The notes under the pieces were generated by a model. The model ran no database searches and was not told where the DNA came from. It was given only the letters and a program-made list of their open reading frames with translations. 64,000 bases of DNA from Chondrosia reniformis (lineage: Eukaryota; Porifera; Demospongiae; Chondrillida; Chondrillidae): the NCBI GenBank assembly GCA_947172415.1, contig OX359192.1:7672901-7736900 (forward strand), in the 5' to 3' direction. Below, piece by piece: positions 10,668 to 22,487 of this stretch. How positions within the stretch are numbered: position 1 is the first letter of the stretch; each line of letters opens with the position of its first letter. Both the position numbers and the translations under genes were made by a program.

Positions 10668-13600
10668 CTAATTGTTTTCAACTTGGTAGCCAAACGGCAT
10701 GCCATGTACTCTTAGTCGGTAGACACAAGTATACTCCTCGCTTCCATGATTAGAGTGGATTCTAAACTCGACATACCTCACTTTATCATCAAAGTCCTAA
10801 ATATCAGAAATGTAAAGCAAAATAGTTTCCATGAATCGTGTTGAGTAGCCAGTGCAGTATACCTTAATTCTGAATGTCTCTACTGCTGTCTTGCCATTGT
10901 ACGTGAAGTTACCAACCGATTTGGGGTTCTCGTCCAGGGCTGGACTCACCTAAACAGAGAGAGGAACCTGCTCACTTAAGTTAGCAATATATCTTTGTGC
11001 CTACATGTCCTTATGATTACTGGTCCAGTTACGTACAAGGATTTCAAATTCTTTAGGTGCACTGGCAATGTTGTTGGTTGGTGATAGCATCTTGGGAATG
11101 TGCTCAACGGAAACCTCTGAAATCTTAATATCATCTGCTAGCCTTACGACTACAAATCCCTTTGAACCCTTGAAGGCCCAACACTCCCCTGGTAGCACAC
11201 TTGCCTAAGATACAATATAATGCATTGTAAATGAGATAAATTAACATAAAATGGAGATTGCTCATGATATTTGGTGTGCATCACAATTATTGATCATAAA
11301 TTGTGATGTTGAACACAATTTTGCTTACTTGAATGACTGTTCTGGGCGAGTTTGAGTAATGCCACAATGCCAAACCAAAAAGTCGAATAGTGGAAGAAGA
11401 TGGACTGTACGTCTCAGAGCAATGACTCCTGGGGATGCTACCTCCAGACACCTCAAGAGCATAATCAAACTTGCCAATGTGGTCAGCAGCAAAGGTGGCC
11501 AAAGCTTCTTCAATTATCTTCCTTATATCCTGTATCCATATAAAAAGGAATACTGTACAGTGAATGTAGTGTTCCCTTATCTCTACTCCTATCTCCACTT
11601 CCCCTTAATTATCACCAATACACATGTCTTTGTACCCATCAGTCCACACAGGTACATATGACACGTCTTTGTACCTACCTCTTCTGAAAGTCCGCCAACT
11701 GAGGCACTTCTAGCTGAAACCTTTTCATGTAGTGTTTTATTCAGTTTATCAAACTCTTCCTTGCTAATAGTATTGGGTAGGTTGTCCCTCAACCACACAG
11801 AAAAGACACCAGATTTATCATTCAACATCTACAAGAATAAACAAAACCTTTATAAAGTTCTTCAGTATAGCATTTCTAATCTGGTAATGTTATAAAAGAA
11901 AATATACCTCTTCAAGTTGTGCTGTAATCTTAGCTGTTACATCTTCCTTCAATACCATTCTATCACTAGTGCTCTTCAGTAGGGACAGCTCATCCTGTAG
12001 AACAGGTGGATTACATAGTTGCTAGAGCCATCAGGCCACATCTGCCTATCCCCAACTCACTCTTAGCTGAGCAGTGTCTTGCTGAGCTGTGTGGATGTTA
12101 GCTTTTATGCTTACCATATCCTCAAACACACTACAAACATGATATTACGTAGACATACAGGCATTTAAACATCTCTACATATTGCAGATCAGTGGTTGAT
12201 GGTATATTTTCAAGTCCTGTACTTATAGCAACACTTGTATTACATTTAAACCTACAAGATTGGCTTATAAAAACATTTTACTATCACACTCCTTCCCAAC
12301 CACACTAATAAGATTAGGTACACACCTATCATTGCTCTTCTTTAAGCCTTCAATCTCCTTTACCAGTTCAGCCAGTCTAGTGTTCACGTTATCAATATCA
12401 GACCTCAGAGCGGCAATGTCTCCCAGCCTACTGTCCTGTTCATCAGCCCTACCTGCCAGTGCAGCCAGCTGTAAGACGCTCTTACCTTGAGCTTCTTCAA
12501 CAGACTTTAGGTGGAACTCGACACTATCGATCTGCAATACAGGCAGACATTCCCCAATATAGTCACAGAATATCACTGTGATGTGCTCAAATAAGCATCT
12601 TACATATGTATGTAACCTAGGATTATGTAGGTGAATTTGGTACCTTTGTGGCATTGCCTTCCAACAGCGGTAGTAGTTCACTGTGAAGCTTAGCTATAGA
12701 GGCCTGCATTTGGTTGATCAGTGAAGTTCTCAATGATTGCGCATCTCTTTCACTCATGCCACTGGGTGCAGCCACGGAGGGACCAGCTGAGAGGGAGACA
12801 AGAAGGACATTCTGACAGTACTGTGATGGCTGTGACTACAGTCTTACCAAGTAGTGTCAGCCACCAGGTAAAGAGGAGGAATCCAACAAACAGGACTAAT
12901 AGGCCAAACCAAGACTAGAGGAGAATGAAGAGATGTGAATGTGTGACATCACAGCTACACTGACTATACATGTATACAGAAATCCTCACTCTTTTCTGAG
13001 AAATAGGGTTAACAATTAGGGCCACCAGTGTTGACAACCTGCAGTTAAAGGAACAAAGTGGTAGTTATGACTAAACTGGAACACTCCTCAGAGGCCTTTT
13101 CAACTCAAAACCAGGTCACCCATGCGTGAAGCACCCCCAAGGACACAGTGCACTGATTAGTAGTAGACACTCACCTCTCCAATACGTACACGTCTAGCAA
13201 GGATATACCAATAAACAGGAGGTAGGGGATAGACAACAATCTTCTCATCATGAGACTCAGTCGCCCAGGCTCATCTGAGCTGAATGCAGGCCTGGCAGGA
13301 GGGGGAGGGGTGGACAGAATGCGTTCCTTTGTACAGATGTACTGAGTGTGCTGGACAACCTCAACATCTGCAATGAGAGGCAAACACATGAATGAGATGA
13401 ATGATAGGCTGTAGCCGAGAGCTCCAACTCACCATCGTCATCCAGACCATAGAGATGGATTGGCAGGTCGCTTCCACTGACATCTTGCTGCTTCCCATCA
13501 GACAACGTCACAGCTCCCTCGCTCTCGGTTAAAGATGGCACAATACCGCTCCTGATAAAGCGAGAGTCCTCTCTGGTAAAACTACTTTGAGGTTCATCGC

Positions 13601-13883
13601 TTGCTTGCCTCAAAAGTGTTTCATCAAATCGTTCACTCTCTTCAAAGAGTGTTTGCCCACTTTCATTTAAAAATTCGGAGGCACGTGAAGACCTCAGTGA
13701 AATACTAGATGCTACACTCGACTCTCTAGAAGAGCGCTTGTTCGATCTGTTAAGGCTGTAAGATGGGGGCATTCCTTGACGACTGAGTCTAGGACTTCTC
13801 CTGACAGCATGTTCGCCTACCAACTGTTGAACACGTCTACTTCTACGTCTGTGACTCGATTTGGTTTCGTCTTGTTTCTCCAT
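10668..13883 (-). CDS. SUN: SUN-domain inner nuclear membrane protein (SUN1/SUN2/UNC-84 type)
   Basis: The C-terminal exons encode a SUN domain: DYALEVSGGSIPRSHCSETY, then LALWHYSNSPRTVIQ, LPGECWAFKGSKGFVVVRL, VEHIPKMLSPTNNI and YVEFRIHSNHGSEEYTCVYR. SUN proteins span the inner nuclear membrane and bind KASH peptides in the lumen, linking the lamina to the cytoskeleton. The N-terminus (ATG 13883) is Ser/Arg-rich and nucleoplasmic. Two hydrophobic segments follow (about 13260-13180 and 12920-12850, FGLLVLFVGFLLFTWW), then coiled-coil exons (about 12690-11900) expected to trimerise the SUN domain. The cysteine in SHCSETY corresponds to the one that forms a disulfide with KASH partners in the family. 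The stop TAG is at 10668-10670. The gene converges on the receptor kinase, with less than 300 bp between stops. Confidence 0.93.
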
Positions 13884-14077
13884 AACTTGTCAAATTACGT
13901 GCTAGTTTCTCAAAATCACACACATACGATGCTAAAATTTAAAATGCTCTCATCAGCTATCAGCCCGCTATGGAGACCTGATCACGTGACATTACACCTT
14001 CAAATTTTCCGTAAATTACATATAAAATCCGTTTTGTTAACGTTAAAATTACAACATGTCTACAATTATATACATAA

Positions 14078-16557
14078 TCAAGCTTCATCTGGGATATTTT
14101 GCAGCAACTCATCGTATTTTGACAACAGATCTGATTTCTTTATTTTATTGCATGTTTCTTCTGCAAATGTGAACCTGTACACACAACCACAAAAAACAAG
14201 AGTACATGTCACACACAGAGGAGTTGACAGATAGGTCCAATAAAGGACCACCTATTTCACTATAATATAGTAACTATTCTGACCAGTCCTTTTCATTCAT
14301 CTGTTGAAATTGGGCAGAGAGAGGAGACCTTGGCATGGAGAAGATCTACAGAAGAATGATGCAAGAGGGTTCACAGCAAGGTCATTCACTGGCGTCAGGA
14401 GTCAAACCTGATTCCTAAGAGTTTCAGCCAGGAGTTGATAACTAGGATGTCCCGTGTATTGAGGGAGAAGTTTAAGAATAGGGTTCAATCCAAATTCTAC
14501 AAGTATACATTCATTCAATCAAATAGTGCTTATAGTACAGGAAAGGTTGCTAGGTTACCAAGCTTTTCAGGTCTAGAGACTGCACTACCAGAGTCCCACT
14601 CTTGTGTGGGCAGGAGATGGAGGTTAACACCCGCATTAGAGAACTTGGACGGCAGGTTTCCCATGGGTATAACCCCACTCTTTAACAAAGACACTCCACC
14701 TGAGTAAATGAGTACAGTGATTGGTTTACATGTTGTACCTCAGTGTGCAATTATAAGGTAACCCACTGCTTATTTTAAATGGAGCATTAGAGCACCTTTG
14801 GGCCAACGAGTTGTGCACCTGCTTCAAGGAATATGGCTGAAAGTCATCTGGAGTGGCGTGATTGTGCACAAACACTAGGAAAGGAAGGGGAACATAGAAG
14901 ATCCACCCCCACATCAGTAGGATGAGGTAACCCACCAATGTGAGGGTAGTACTCAGCAGGCTCATCCAGGGACTCGGTGTCACTGGTTGTCTCGGCAGTA
15001 GTTGGCACACAGGAAGGCTTTAGAGAGGCAGCAGTGCATAAGAACCTAATATAAGAGAAACAGCATCATCCCTGTAACAACTGCTCCAATTCCATGCCAC
15101 TGTCATCTGGTACCTAATGGTTGTGTCTGCTTCCATTGTATCCATGACAACTACAATCACATGACAAACTGACATTAAAAGAATGGCAAGTTGAAGTGAT
15201 TGAATCTCAATGTATATTTCTGGAGTCATATCAGAGGGGATAACCCCTTCATTAGCAGCATGGCGGTCCATCATGGTGCCACTCAATATTGGCTGAGGGT
15301 AGTAAAAATACTAAATTGACAGACATCTTTGGGTACTACGTCACCAGATTACCTGGGTATCCAACAGAATAATCCTCTCACCAGTAACAGCAACGTCTAT
15401 ACCGGCAGTCTGGTAGCCTTGCTGGTCTTGGACGTCCTTTGATTGCTGGCGAAACATGTTAGGTCTGGTGGGTGTGGACATGTAGATGGTGAGGATGAGA
15501 GTCTCTACTCAAATGGACAGCAAGTGTAGATTACCTTCCAGATCCTGTTCTGTTCCCAGCCAGCAGTGACATCACCGCTGACTTGCCCACCCCCTGCAGC
15601 CCCAGACACCCAACCACTAGAAAGTCAGGTTGGTCCATAAGCAGCTACAATAATAGGTTGCCATAGTTACAAGATGGCATAGATTGGGATAGCATTCCTT
15701 ACATCACTGCCCCTACTGCTCCAGATCCAACTCTCATCCAATAACTTTACAGAGTGGGTGGATTCAGGTGTCTGCATGCTAAAGAGTGCTGTGTCTCCTC
15801 TCGACAGCCCTCCACTCTCCCTTCCACCATCTCCTCTGTCACGATGAGACCGGTGCTTGGGTTGCAGAGGTACAAAGCTGCTAGAAGCATTGTCACGACG
15901 GGAACGTGCTACGCCAACCAAACTGATAGTTAACACTGAAAACAACCGACACAAGAAGTGACTTACTACTCATATAGCTGCCATCTTCCCTACCATGAAT
16001 GCGTGCGGGTGGGCTGGCTGATAGAGGAGTTTCCCGCTCACTCTCATCCGACACAGTGCGCATAGTGGGAGATATACCGGGCCCCTGGTCTCTACATCGG
16101 ACACAACGTTACCAAACCCGATGCATAACGCCTCATAGCACGTACATGGCTCAGTCCTCACCTGCTAATTATAGACACTTTACCAGGAACTAGCATTGGC
16201 TCGCTCTATCGTGAAAGGATCGAAAGACAAAGTTCACGGAGACGATAGGGACAAAACATCTATGTCTTATGCACATAATTAATAAGACAATAGAAGGATC
16301 CACCTACCAGCTTCGGTTTGGTTAGTATTGTCGGTTGCCTAGTACTAGAACCACCTAAAGAATTACCATACTAAGAAAAGGGAAACAATTTCATGCAAAG
16401 AACTCCTAAAATGGTTCATTGGTCAAGTTACCTTATCTCTGTTGAAACTCCCTTCTCTTCTTCCACTTGCCATTTTGTAGGGTTTTCTGTCACCCGAGCG
16501 GTCGGAATAACTCCTGGCGGGAACCCTCGAGTCGCTATCCTTCCTGGAATGCATCAT
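14078..16557 (-). CDS. SMG9: SMG9, nonsense-mediated decay factor
   Basis: SMG9 pairs with SMG8 and restrains the SMG1 kinase that phosphorylates UPF1 in nonsense-mediated mRNA decay. Exon 1 (ATG 16557) is basic and disordered. Later exons encode QPTILTKPKL, THSVKLLDES and a G-domain-like P-loop DFLVVGCLGLQGVGKSAVMS (about 15615-15540), which matches human SMG9 closely. Then come YIEIQSLQLAILLMSVCHVI, DDFQPYSLKQVHNSLAQ, NLPSKFSNAGVNLHLLP, QYTGHPSYQLLAETLRNQ, and a last exon with KIKKSDLLSKYDELLQ before TGA at 14078-14080. An open plus-strand frame across 14435-14707 is only the antisense of one of these exons. The gene lies downstream of the SUN gene, with its stop close to that gene's start. 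Confidence 0.93.
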
Positions 16558-16689
16558 ATAATTTTATCATCTACCTTACACTGTCGCCATTTGTTAACCT
16601 CCGAAAGCCATCCTACGCGTTCCATTCGACAGCTTGTATATGGGATTACAACACATACCTTGTGCATATAAACTGTACAAAACATTTAG

Positions 16690-18204
16690 CTAATGTTTAA
16701 AAATTACAAATGTTCTTTCTTTAGTGACTAGTACCACAATTAATCCAATCAAGCAAATCGAACCAGTGACTACAGTGTCAATGGAAAAGTCAACATATGT
16801 ATAAAGAAATATAGACAATATGGGTCCCAAGACGGCTGCAACTGTTGTAAACAGAACGAGTAGACCATAGTTGACAGCTGCATATTCCAAGCCATACCAT
16901 CGAGCAATACCAGTTGGAAACACAGTATAGTATCCAGCCAAACAAAAGAAAACCAGGGGAAGCCATGCAAAGTAGACACCTACACCAACATAGGTGACAA
17001 CATTGAGAGTCAGCATCAAGATGGATACTAGTGCTAAAAGAAGAACTAACCCAGTTTTGAATGAAGTCAAGTCAACAACAGCTCCCCAGACAAGACAGCC
17101 AAACACATTGCTTAATGCAGCAGCAATCCCTATACCCAAGTTGTCATTATATGAAACATCATACATAGCATTTATTTGGTCATCAATACTTCTAATTTGG
17201 GACAAAACCTGATCTATTGAAATTGCAGCAATTACTAAAGAGTAGAAATTCCTTCTACACAGCACTTGCTTTGGCTTCACACTTATAGGATGGCAGCCAG
17301 CATTAAGGGACTCCTCTGGACTTTCAGTATGTTCAGCTATATCAGTGGTGCTGGCAGTAGTTGAAGAATACGTCTCATCCACAGTCGTATACCTTCTTAA
17401 AACTATACCAACTTTTGCTGGCCATTTTGGCTTTAGCAAAAAATAAAATTTTCTACTAAATGTCATCTTTGGTAAATGTTTCCAACTTTTGGGTGGTTCA
17501 ACCAATAACACAAGTGTTAGAATCATTATAAACAGACTGACCATGCCCACACCAATGAACATTAGAGGAATCCTATCTAGAATGTCCTCTTGCTTATAGA
17601 AGGAACCCATTTCATCCCTAACTGGAGGATGATTCTCTGGATTAAGCAGGTAATTTTGTAACGGGACAAATAAAGCACCAGCACCGTATCCAGAAATAAA
17701 GACACCGATAGCCAGACCCCTCCAAGCTGGCAGCCATCTTATTCCCACGTGCAAAACGCTTATGTACACAAAAGCCAGTCCAATGCCAAACAGAAAGCAA
17801 TTGGTTGCTAACATAAAGAAGAATGATATCTGTATAGTTCCGGCGGTCACTACCAAGGACAAGCAAGATATCAGGACACCAATCAGTATGGTGGGCCGCG
17901 CACCGATGTACATACACAATAGCCCACCCACGAAAGAGGACGGAGAATTTGCAAGAGTAAATAATGCAGACATCAATAAAGAAGCTCGATTCGGACTACC
18001 TAAAAATCTACCCAAATCTGTTCCGTTTCCATCGTAATATTGCTTGTCCAGACTTTTGTATCTCGAGTAGGATACGAAGTATCTACTCATTTGCTCGCTG
18101 GTCGCGTAATCGATTGCACCCATCAGAGCTTCCATAACGACCCCAGCTATAAAGACTGGTACGATGAAACACACCTGCTTTGAAACCATAGCTAACACTT
18201 TCAA
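16690..18204 (-). CDS. Intronless MFS transporter (OFA/monocarboxylate-type)
   Basis: A single 504-codon frame encoding a 12-helix major facilitator. It has two six-helix halves separated by a Ser/Thr-rich cytoplasmic loop (TTVDETYSSTTASTTDIAEH). The first half shows a GALFVP-type motif and long hydrophobic segments. The second half has GARWYGLEYA-like spacing (TGIARWYGLEYAAVNYGLL), which resembles the oxalate:formate/monocarboxylate branch and NFD4-like proteins. The substrate cannot be read from sequence. A large hydrophilic loop after helix 1 holds a possible glycosylation site (NGTD). ATG 18204 is used; a second ATG lies five codons downstream. It contains no introns while its neighbours are intron-rich, which suggests retroposition or an intron-free lineage. 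Confidence 0.85.
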   Translation of the reverse strand: MKVLAMVSKQVCFIVPVFIAGVVMEALMGAIDYATSEQMSRYFVSYSRYKSLDKQYYDGNGTDLGRFLGSPNRASLLMSALFTLANSPSSFVGGLLCMYIGARPTILIGVLISCLSLVVTAGTIQISFFFMLATNCFLFGIGLAFVYISVLHVGIRWLPAWRGLAIGVFISGYGAGALFVPLQNYLLNPENHPPVRDEMGSFYKQEDILDRIPLMFIGVGMVSLFIMILTLVLLVEPPKSWKHLPKMTFSRKFYFLLKPKWPAKVGIVLRRYTTVDETYSSTTASTTDIAEHTESPEESLNAGCHPISVKPKQVLCRRNFYSLVIAAISIDQVLSQIRSIDDQINAMYDVSYNDNLGIGIAAALSNVFGCLVWGAVVDLTSFKTGLVLLLALVSILMLTLNVVTYVGVGVYFAWLPLVFFCLAGYYTVFPTGIARWYGLEYAAVNYGLLVLFTTVAAVLGPILSIFLYTYVDFSIDTVVTGSICLIGLIVVLVTKERTFVIFKH

Positions 18205-18327
18205 TTCCTAAATGTAGCTCTGCTTCTATAGTTTGATTCCACGTTGACACAAATATCTTCCGCCTCAAGCAAATGGTTACAAGGAAGTCAGCACGGAAGC
18301 CATTTTATAATACTGTACGAGGTTTGA

Positions 18328-19063
18328 TTATTCAATACTGTCACCCACGGGATGAATTGATGATATAGCAGATCTAAGGAAACTGTCAATTACTGCCCAG
18401 TCAAAGGCAGCCAATAATAGTACATCATTCCTATATACATTACATTCCCCATAGTCAACTAGTCTTCCATGAATGAGAATTTGGTTCACAGCTGCAGCAT
18501 ACTGAAGACAATGAACAAGAATCTTCTTCGATTGTTTGGTTTTTCTTTTGTCAAAGTGCTTCTTGGCAGTCTTTATGTCCCTGTCAATACACTCTTTGAG
18601 CTGACAAAGCAGGACCTGGGACAGAGAATAATCAATTACACTAAATACTATTATTTAGCTAGTTTCAATGAACCACCTCTTTTGAGAGTTCAAAACTTTT
18701 GAGTAACTCATCAGGATTTCTCCTTTTAACTGACATTTGAACATCCCAGAGAGGAAGTAGATACTTTAAATTGTGCTGCTGGAGTTTACACTTAAAGGAA
18801 CTATCTTTTAAGAGGACTGTATCAAACCTTCCACTCTTTATTTGCACATTGTCCTGTTTCAATGTTTGACTGCTATCAAGGAGAACAATAACCAAATCCC
18901 AGTCACTCTGAGACTGACAAGTCTGCCACAAGTGACTACCTCGGATAAATACGTCCAAGACATCTGATTGCTTGAGTTTAAATGTCTTCAAAACTTCATC
19001 AAAATTTATTGCATGTCCTCGAATACATTCAGCAGTCAATGGGCGCACCTTTGCAGTTGCCAT
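18328..19063 (-). CDS. Nucleotidyltransferase-fold protein, unassigned
   Basis: Two exons. The first (from ATG 19063; an in-frame ATG at 19096 would add 11 residues) carries a polymerase-beta-type signature: IRGSHLWQTCQSQSDWDLVI, meaning a GS pair followed by an S-D-W-D motif able to bind two metals. The second exon (about 18614-18328) is helical and basic (TAKKHFDKRKTKQSKKILVH) and ends TAA at 18328-18330. The layout, a minimal nucleotidyltransferase fold followed by a helical part, is typical of many nucleotide-adding enzymes. I cannot name the substrate or an orthologue. Its start lies about 180 bp from the divergent PLAC8 gene. Confidence 0.7.
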
Positions 19064-19246
19064 TCTAATCGGAAGGAAACGCGAGGACTGCCTCAACTGG
19101 ATACATCAGCTATACGGAAACAGCTGAGGAAGCGAAATACAGTACGATTCAGAACGCCATCTTGAACTGAAAACCACATGATTAGTTTCTGATCATCGAG
19201 CTGCTAAATTAAATGATTGTCGATTGCCTTAAGAGGAAGATACAAC

Positions 19247-19573
19247 ATGTCCGCCACTTGGTCCCATGGAATCTGTGGGTGTTTTTCTGACATCAGTATC
19301 TGCTTGATTACCTTCTTTGTGCCATGCCTGACAGCTGGAAGGAACGCAGAGCACGTCGGGGAGAGTTGTATAGTACATTGCTTGTTCTCGCTCATTCCGC
19401 TTGTCAACATCTGGTGCCATGCTTCTGTTAGAGGTAAAATTCGAGACAAGAAGGGTATCGAAGGCACGTTCTTTAACGATTTGATCCTAGCCTGCCTGTG
19501 TTCATGGTGTGCTTATGCTCAAGAGAGCCTGGAGCTGAAGGCGCCAGTTCAACTTTCGATGGCCCGTGAGTGA
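19247..19573 (+). CDS. PLAC8 / cornifelin-like cysteine-rich protein
   Basis: A single-exon 108-residue protein starting MSATWSHGICGCFSDISICL. It has the PLAC8 pattern: W-x-G-x-C-x-C-F-x-D, then CLITFFVPCLTAGRNAEHVG, and near the end FNDLILACLCSWCAYAQESLEL. Two Cys-rich hydrophobic stretches may associate with membranes. Family members occur at the plasma membrane or in the cytosol and are linked to cell size, ion transport and differentiation. The length is normal for the family. The minus-strand frame over the same bases is antisense shadow. Confidence 0.88.
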   Translation: MSATWSHGICGCFSDISICLITFFVPCLTAGRNAEHVGESCIVHCLFSLIPLVNIWCHASVRGKIRDKKGIEGTFFNDLILACLCSWCAYAQESLELKAPVQLSMARE

Positions 19574-19742
19574 TTACCAGGGCAGTTCAAAGGAACGCTA
19601 CTAGTTTCTTGAACAAGTGTTCGTTATTCACAATGAAACATTATTTACTGTTTTGTATTTCCTTCATTAAATGAGTAGTAGTTGTAAATGAGCACTAGCG
19701 CATGAAAGTCTGACCATTGAAAGTGTACAAATATGAATTAAA

Positions 19743-21050
19743 TCAGTTGGGCGCCGTAACGTAGAGGGGCTGCTGTTCTAGTTTGAGGTTACTCGGCGGC
19801 CTTTTACAGCAGTGGTAACAGCAACAAATACAGCAAAACAAGTAAAGAAAAATGATAATGATGAATAGAAAGGCGAGCCCAATGAATAGTCCAATCACAA
19901 CTGCCACTGGAATGGGGGCTACAGAAGAAAATGATATATAATCACACACTGATATGACACTAAATTACAAAAGGTTTAGATATTAAGCACATTAACTTGG
20001 CACGGATCTTGTTGCCTATGTCAAGATATGTAGGATAAGTCGGTAAGTACATTAAGTTGAGAGCCTAGGCGTGTGTGATGCAGGACACACTTACAGCATT
20101 GCACTGCCATATCATTGCGATGGATTTGGTAAGAACAATATTTGATGAAGGTTCTAGTACACATACTCAAAGATGTGCTATTACTTGGACACGAAACATT
20201 CACAAAACAACCTCCTTGTCCCTTTTCAACACTACAGAAGTGAGACAGCACTCAACTAGCTGCAACATCACACAGGTTTGTGTGTGCTGCCCATACGCAA
20301 GTCTTCATTCAATGATACACAAGTTGGTTGCTTAATTATATATTGTGCCTATAAATGTTCCCTTCCCTCTATACAAATGGCAATTTTGAATTGGAGTCTC
20401 TCTTGACGGATGAGTGTAAATACGTTCACATTTTGTTTCATTTTTTTTGTTAAACTATTGCATTTCAATGACATGTGATGTGGAACATTAAATATCCTTA
20501 TTGAATGTGGACAATATTAGTATAGTATTTATATGTAGGGGCTGTAAATAATCACACATACGTACTTGTACTTGTAGATATCTATACTACCATAACAGTA
20601 GTATAGCTTGCACATATTAATGCATAACTGACTTGTATGATTCAGCAAGTCCATAAGACCAAGGGTATACAAATTTTGCTCCTTTGCACAGAACATTAGC
20701 CGTATCATAATTAAATGCATATGCTACAGAGTTCCACTGGTAGTCATAGTACACTTCAACCAGACCATAGAATGTGTTTCCACCAACCAAATGAACATCA
20801 TAATTCTGCTGACCTACACACACCATATAGAAATCACGTGATTGTAACGTGACAATACACCATAACTCGGAGGTGGAGGATAATGATTTGTTATATACTG
20901 AAATAGCCCTCAGACTATGGGGAACGTTAAATGATTATAGTTTAAAGATATTGTTTCGATCTATGATTAACAAGAAGGTGGCTCACCAACGGATAAAGGA
21001 ATCCAGTTAACTGTTACAAAAACTAAATAAGACATAATTTTCGTCGCCAT
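19743..21050 (-). CDS. Small SRCR-domain type I membrane protein
   Basis: Four exons join in phase. The ATG at 21050 gives a signal peptide (MATKIMSYLVFVTVNWIPLS). Exon 2 (about 20811-20632) gives VHLVGGNTFYGLVEVYYDYQ and DTANVLCKG, the first half of a scavenger receptor cysteine-rich domain. Exon 3 (20231-20095) supplies the second half with GGCFVNVSCPSNSTSLSMC and a final Cys pair. Exon 4 (19918-19743) encodes a transmembrane segment (VAVVIGLFIGLAFLFIIIIF), a Cys cluster and a short tail ending QQPLYVTAPN, with one tyrosine that could be an endocytic or kinase site. Sponge genomes are known to be rich in SRCR proteins, which act in recognition and adhesion. A single-domain membrane form of about 190 residues is small. 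The start lies 178 bp from COQ7. Confidence 0.82.
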
Positions 21051-21169
21051 TTTGAAAACGATTATTTAACCCCACCCACAAAGGTAACCCAGTCTCGACA
21101 TTCACATGTTTGGTACTCTATATAGTACCCTATTTGCCCTATCTCAGCCCATAGTTAAATAGAAAGAAA

Positions 21170-21217
21170 ATGGCGTATGGCGTAATGGCACTTGCTTCGT
21201 TTTTTTCGGGTCAGTAA
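21170..21217 (+). CDS. Short upstream reading frame before COQ7
   Basis: ATG 21170 opens 15 codons (MAYGVMALASFFSGQ) and a stop 11 bases before the COQ7 ATG. If the COQ7 transcript begins upstream of 21170, this could lower COQ7 translation. It contains a GT that could also serve as an alternative donor. Whether it is transcribed is unknown. Confidence 0.3.
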   Translation: MAYGVMALASFFSGQ

Positions 21218-21228
21218 GCTCTGAAGGA

Positions 21229-22353
21229 ATGAGTAGACTTCTCTTAAAGGTACGCCTGTTTAATAAGCTTGCAAAGTATTGCGAACTGCTAAAGATGGGA
21301 TAATGATTACTTGATTTTCTCTTTGAAGAGAGGAATTGCCACGTCGACGTCTATAGCTAGCTCTAAACTCAGACATTTCCGTTTATATTCTTCCGATGCA
21401 AGCGATTCTGCTGTTAAGAAGAAGTTAACAGCTCGCGAGAGTACTTTGCTGGATGAAATCATTCGAGTGGACCATGCAGGAGAGTTTGGAGCAAACCAAA
21501 TATACGCCGGGCAGATGGCCGTTTTAGGGAAAACTAAATCGGGACCAGTTATAGAGGTACTATACATCTTGCCTGGACACACATTGATGATCAAAACCAG
21601 CTGCATGGGCTCAATCTCGTGATGCGTGTGGTCACTTACATTATCATGATGTGCTGTATACAGTTGTCATGGTGATATGTATTATTTTTGATCAGCACAT
21701 GTGGGAACAAGAAAAGAAACATTTGAAATACTTTGAAGAGAACATCAAAAAATACCGAGCAAGACCCACAGTTCTACTCCCATTTTGGAAGGTGGCTGGG
21801 TATACATTGGGAATGGGGACGGCACTTCTGGGTAAGGAAGCTGCAATGGCCTGTACAGTTGCCGTGGAAACAGTAATTGGTGAACATTATGACAAGTGAG
21901 CTTTAGATACCGTGTGAAACTCAATGTTAAGTGTATTTTAACATCAGTCAGCTGAGGGCATTGTTTCAGGAAGGCATTGAAGACAAGGAATTAATGGAGG
22001 TAACAAAGTAGCTCAAACGTTGTGGTATGCATGTACATGTGTTCATATGCTACTGCAGTGCATTAGTGAATGCCGAGATGAAGAGTTAGAGCACTTGAAC
22101 ACTGGTTTGGAGCATGACGCAGAAATGGTATGTGAAATTTATAGCTTTTCGTGTTACTGTAATTCAGCACCATATAGTTGGCATTGCTATGCCAATAGAT
22201 AATTGTTTTATTATACTTCAGTAATCCACGTCCATCTCTTTATATACTTCATATTTTTATTATGCATGTGTATAGGCAACAGGTTATGAAGGACTCAGCA
22301 ATGTTATAAAATCAGGATGCAGGGTTGCCATATGGATAGCTGAACGCTTTTAG
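21229..22353 (+). CDS. COQ7: COQ7, 5-demethoxyubiquinone hydroxylase
   Basis: A mitochondrial di-iron enzyme that hydroxylates demethoxyubiquinone in coenzyme Q synthesis (CLK-1/COQ7). ATG 21229 starts a short exon (MSRLLLK), followed by a basic, Ser-rich presequence ([20 protein letters not shown]). The catalytic four-helix region has [20 protein letters not shown], then EQEKKH (first EXXH), a hydrophobic [20 protein letters not shown] segment, and CRDEELEH with a Glu-x-x-His pair. The last exon ends WIAERF and TAG at 22351-22353. The length is normal and all expected metal ligands are visible. The gene diverges from the SRCR gene and converges on the adaptor-like gene. Confidence 0.96.
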
Positions 22354-22487
22354 TTTTATGCACATGAATTATTGATTGTTAAAGTACAATATCTATTTGT
22401 AATAAAGTGATCTTTTAAAACACTACAAATACCAGTATTATCACAAGGCTGTTTCACACAAAGTAATTTTTATCAAGTGTTGCAAAA

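Noticed and set aside
13776-14234. Plus-strand 152-residue frame
   Set aside because: It overlaps the 5' end of the SUN gene and the 3' end of SMG9 in antisense and shows no domain or codon bias.
14435-14707. Plus-strand 90-residue frame beginning MITRMSRVLREKFK
   Set aside because: The minus strand of the same bases encodes SMG9 exons matching the human protein, so this is antisense shadow.
19204-19467. Minus-strand 87-residue frame
   Set aside because: Antisense of the PLAC8 gene, whose cysteine pattern is clear on the plus strand.
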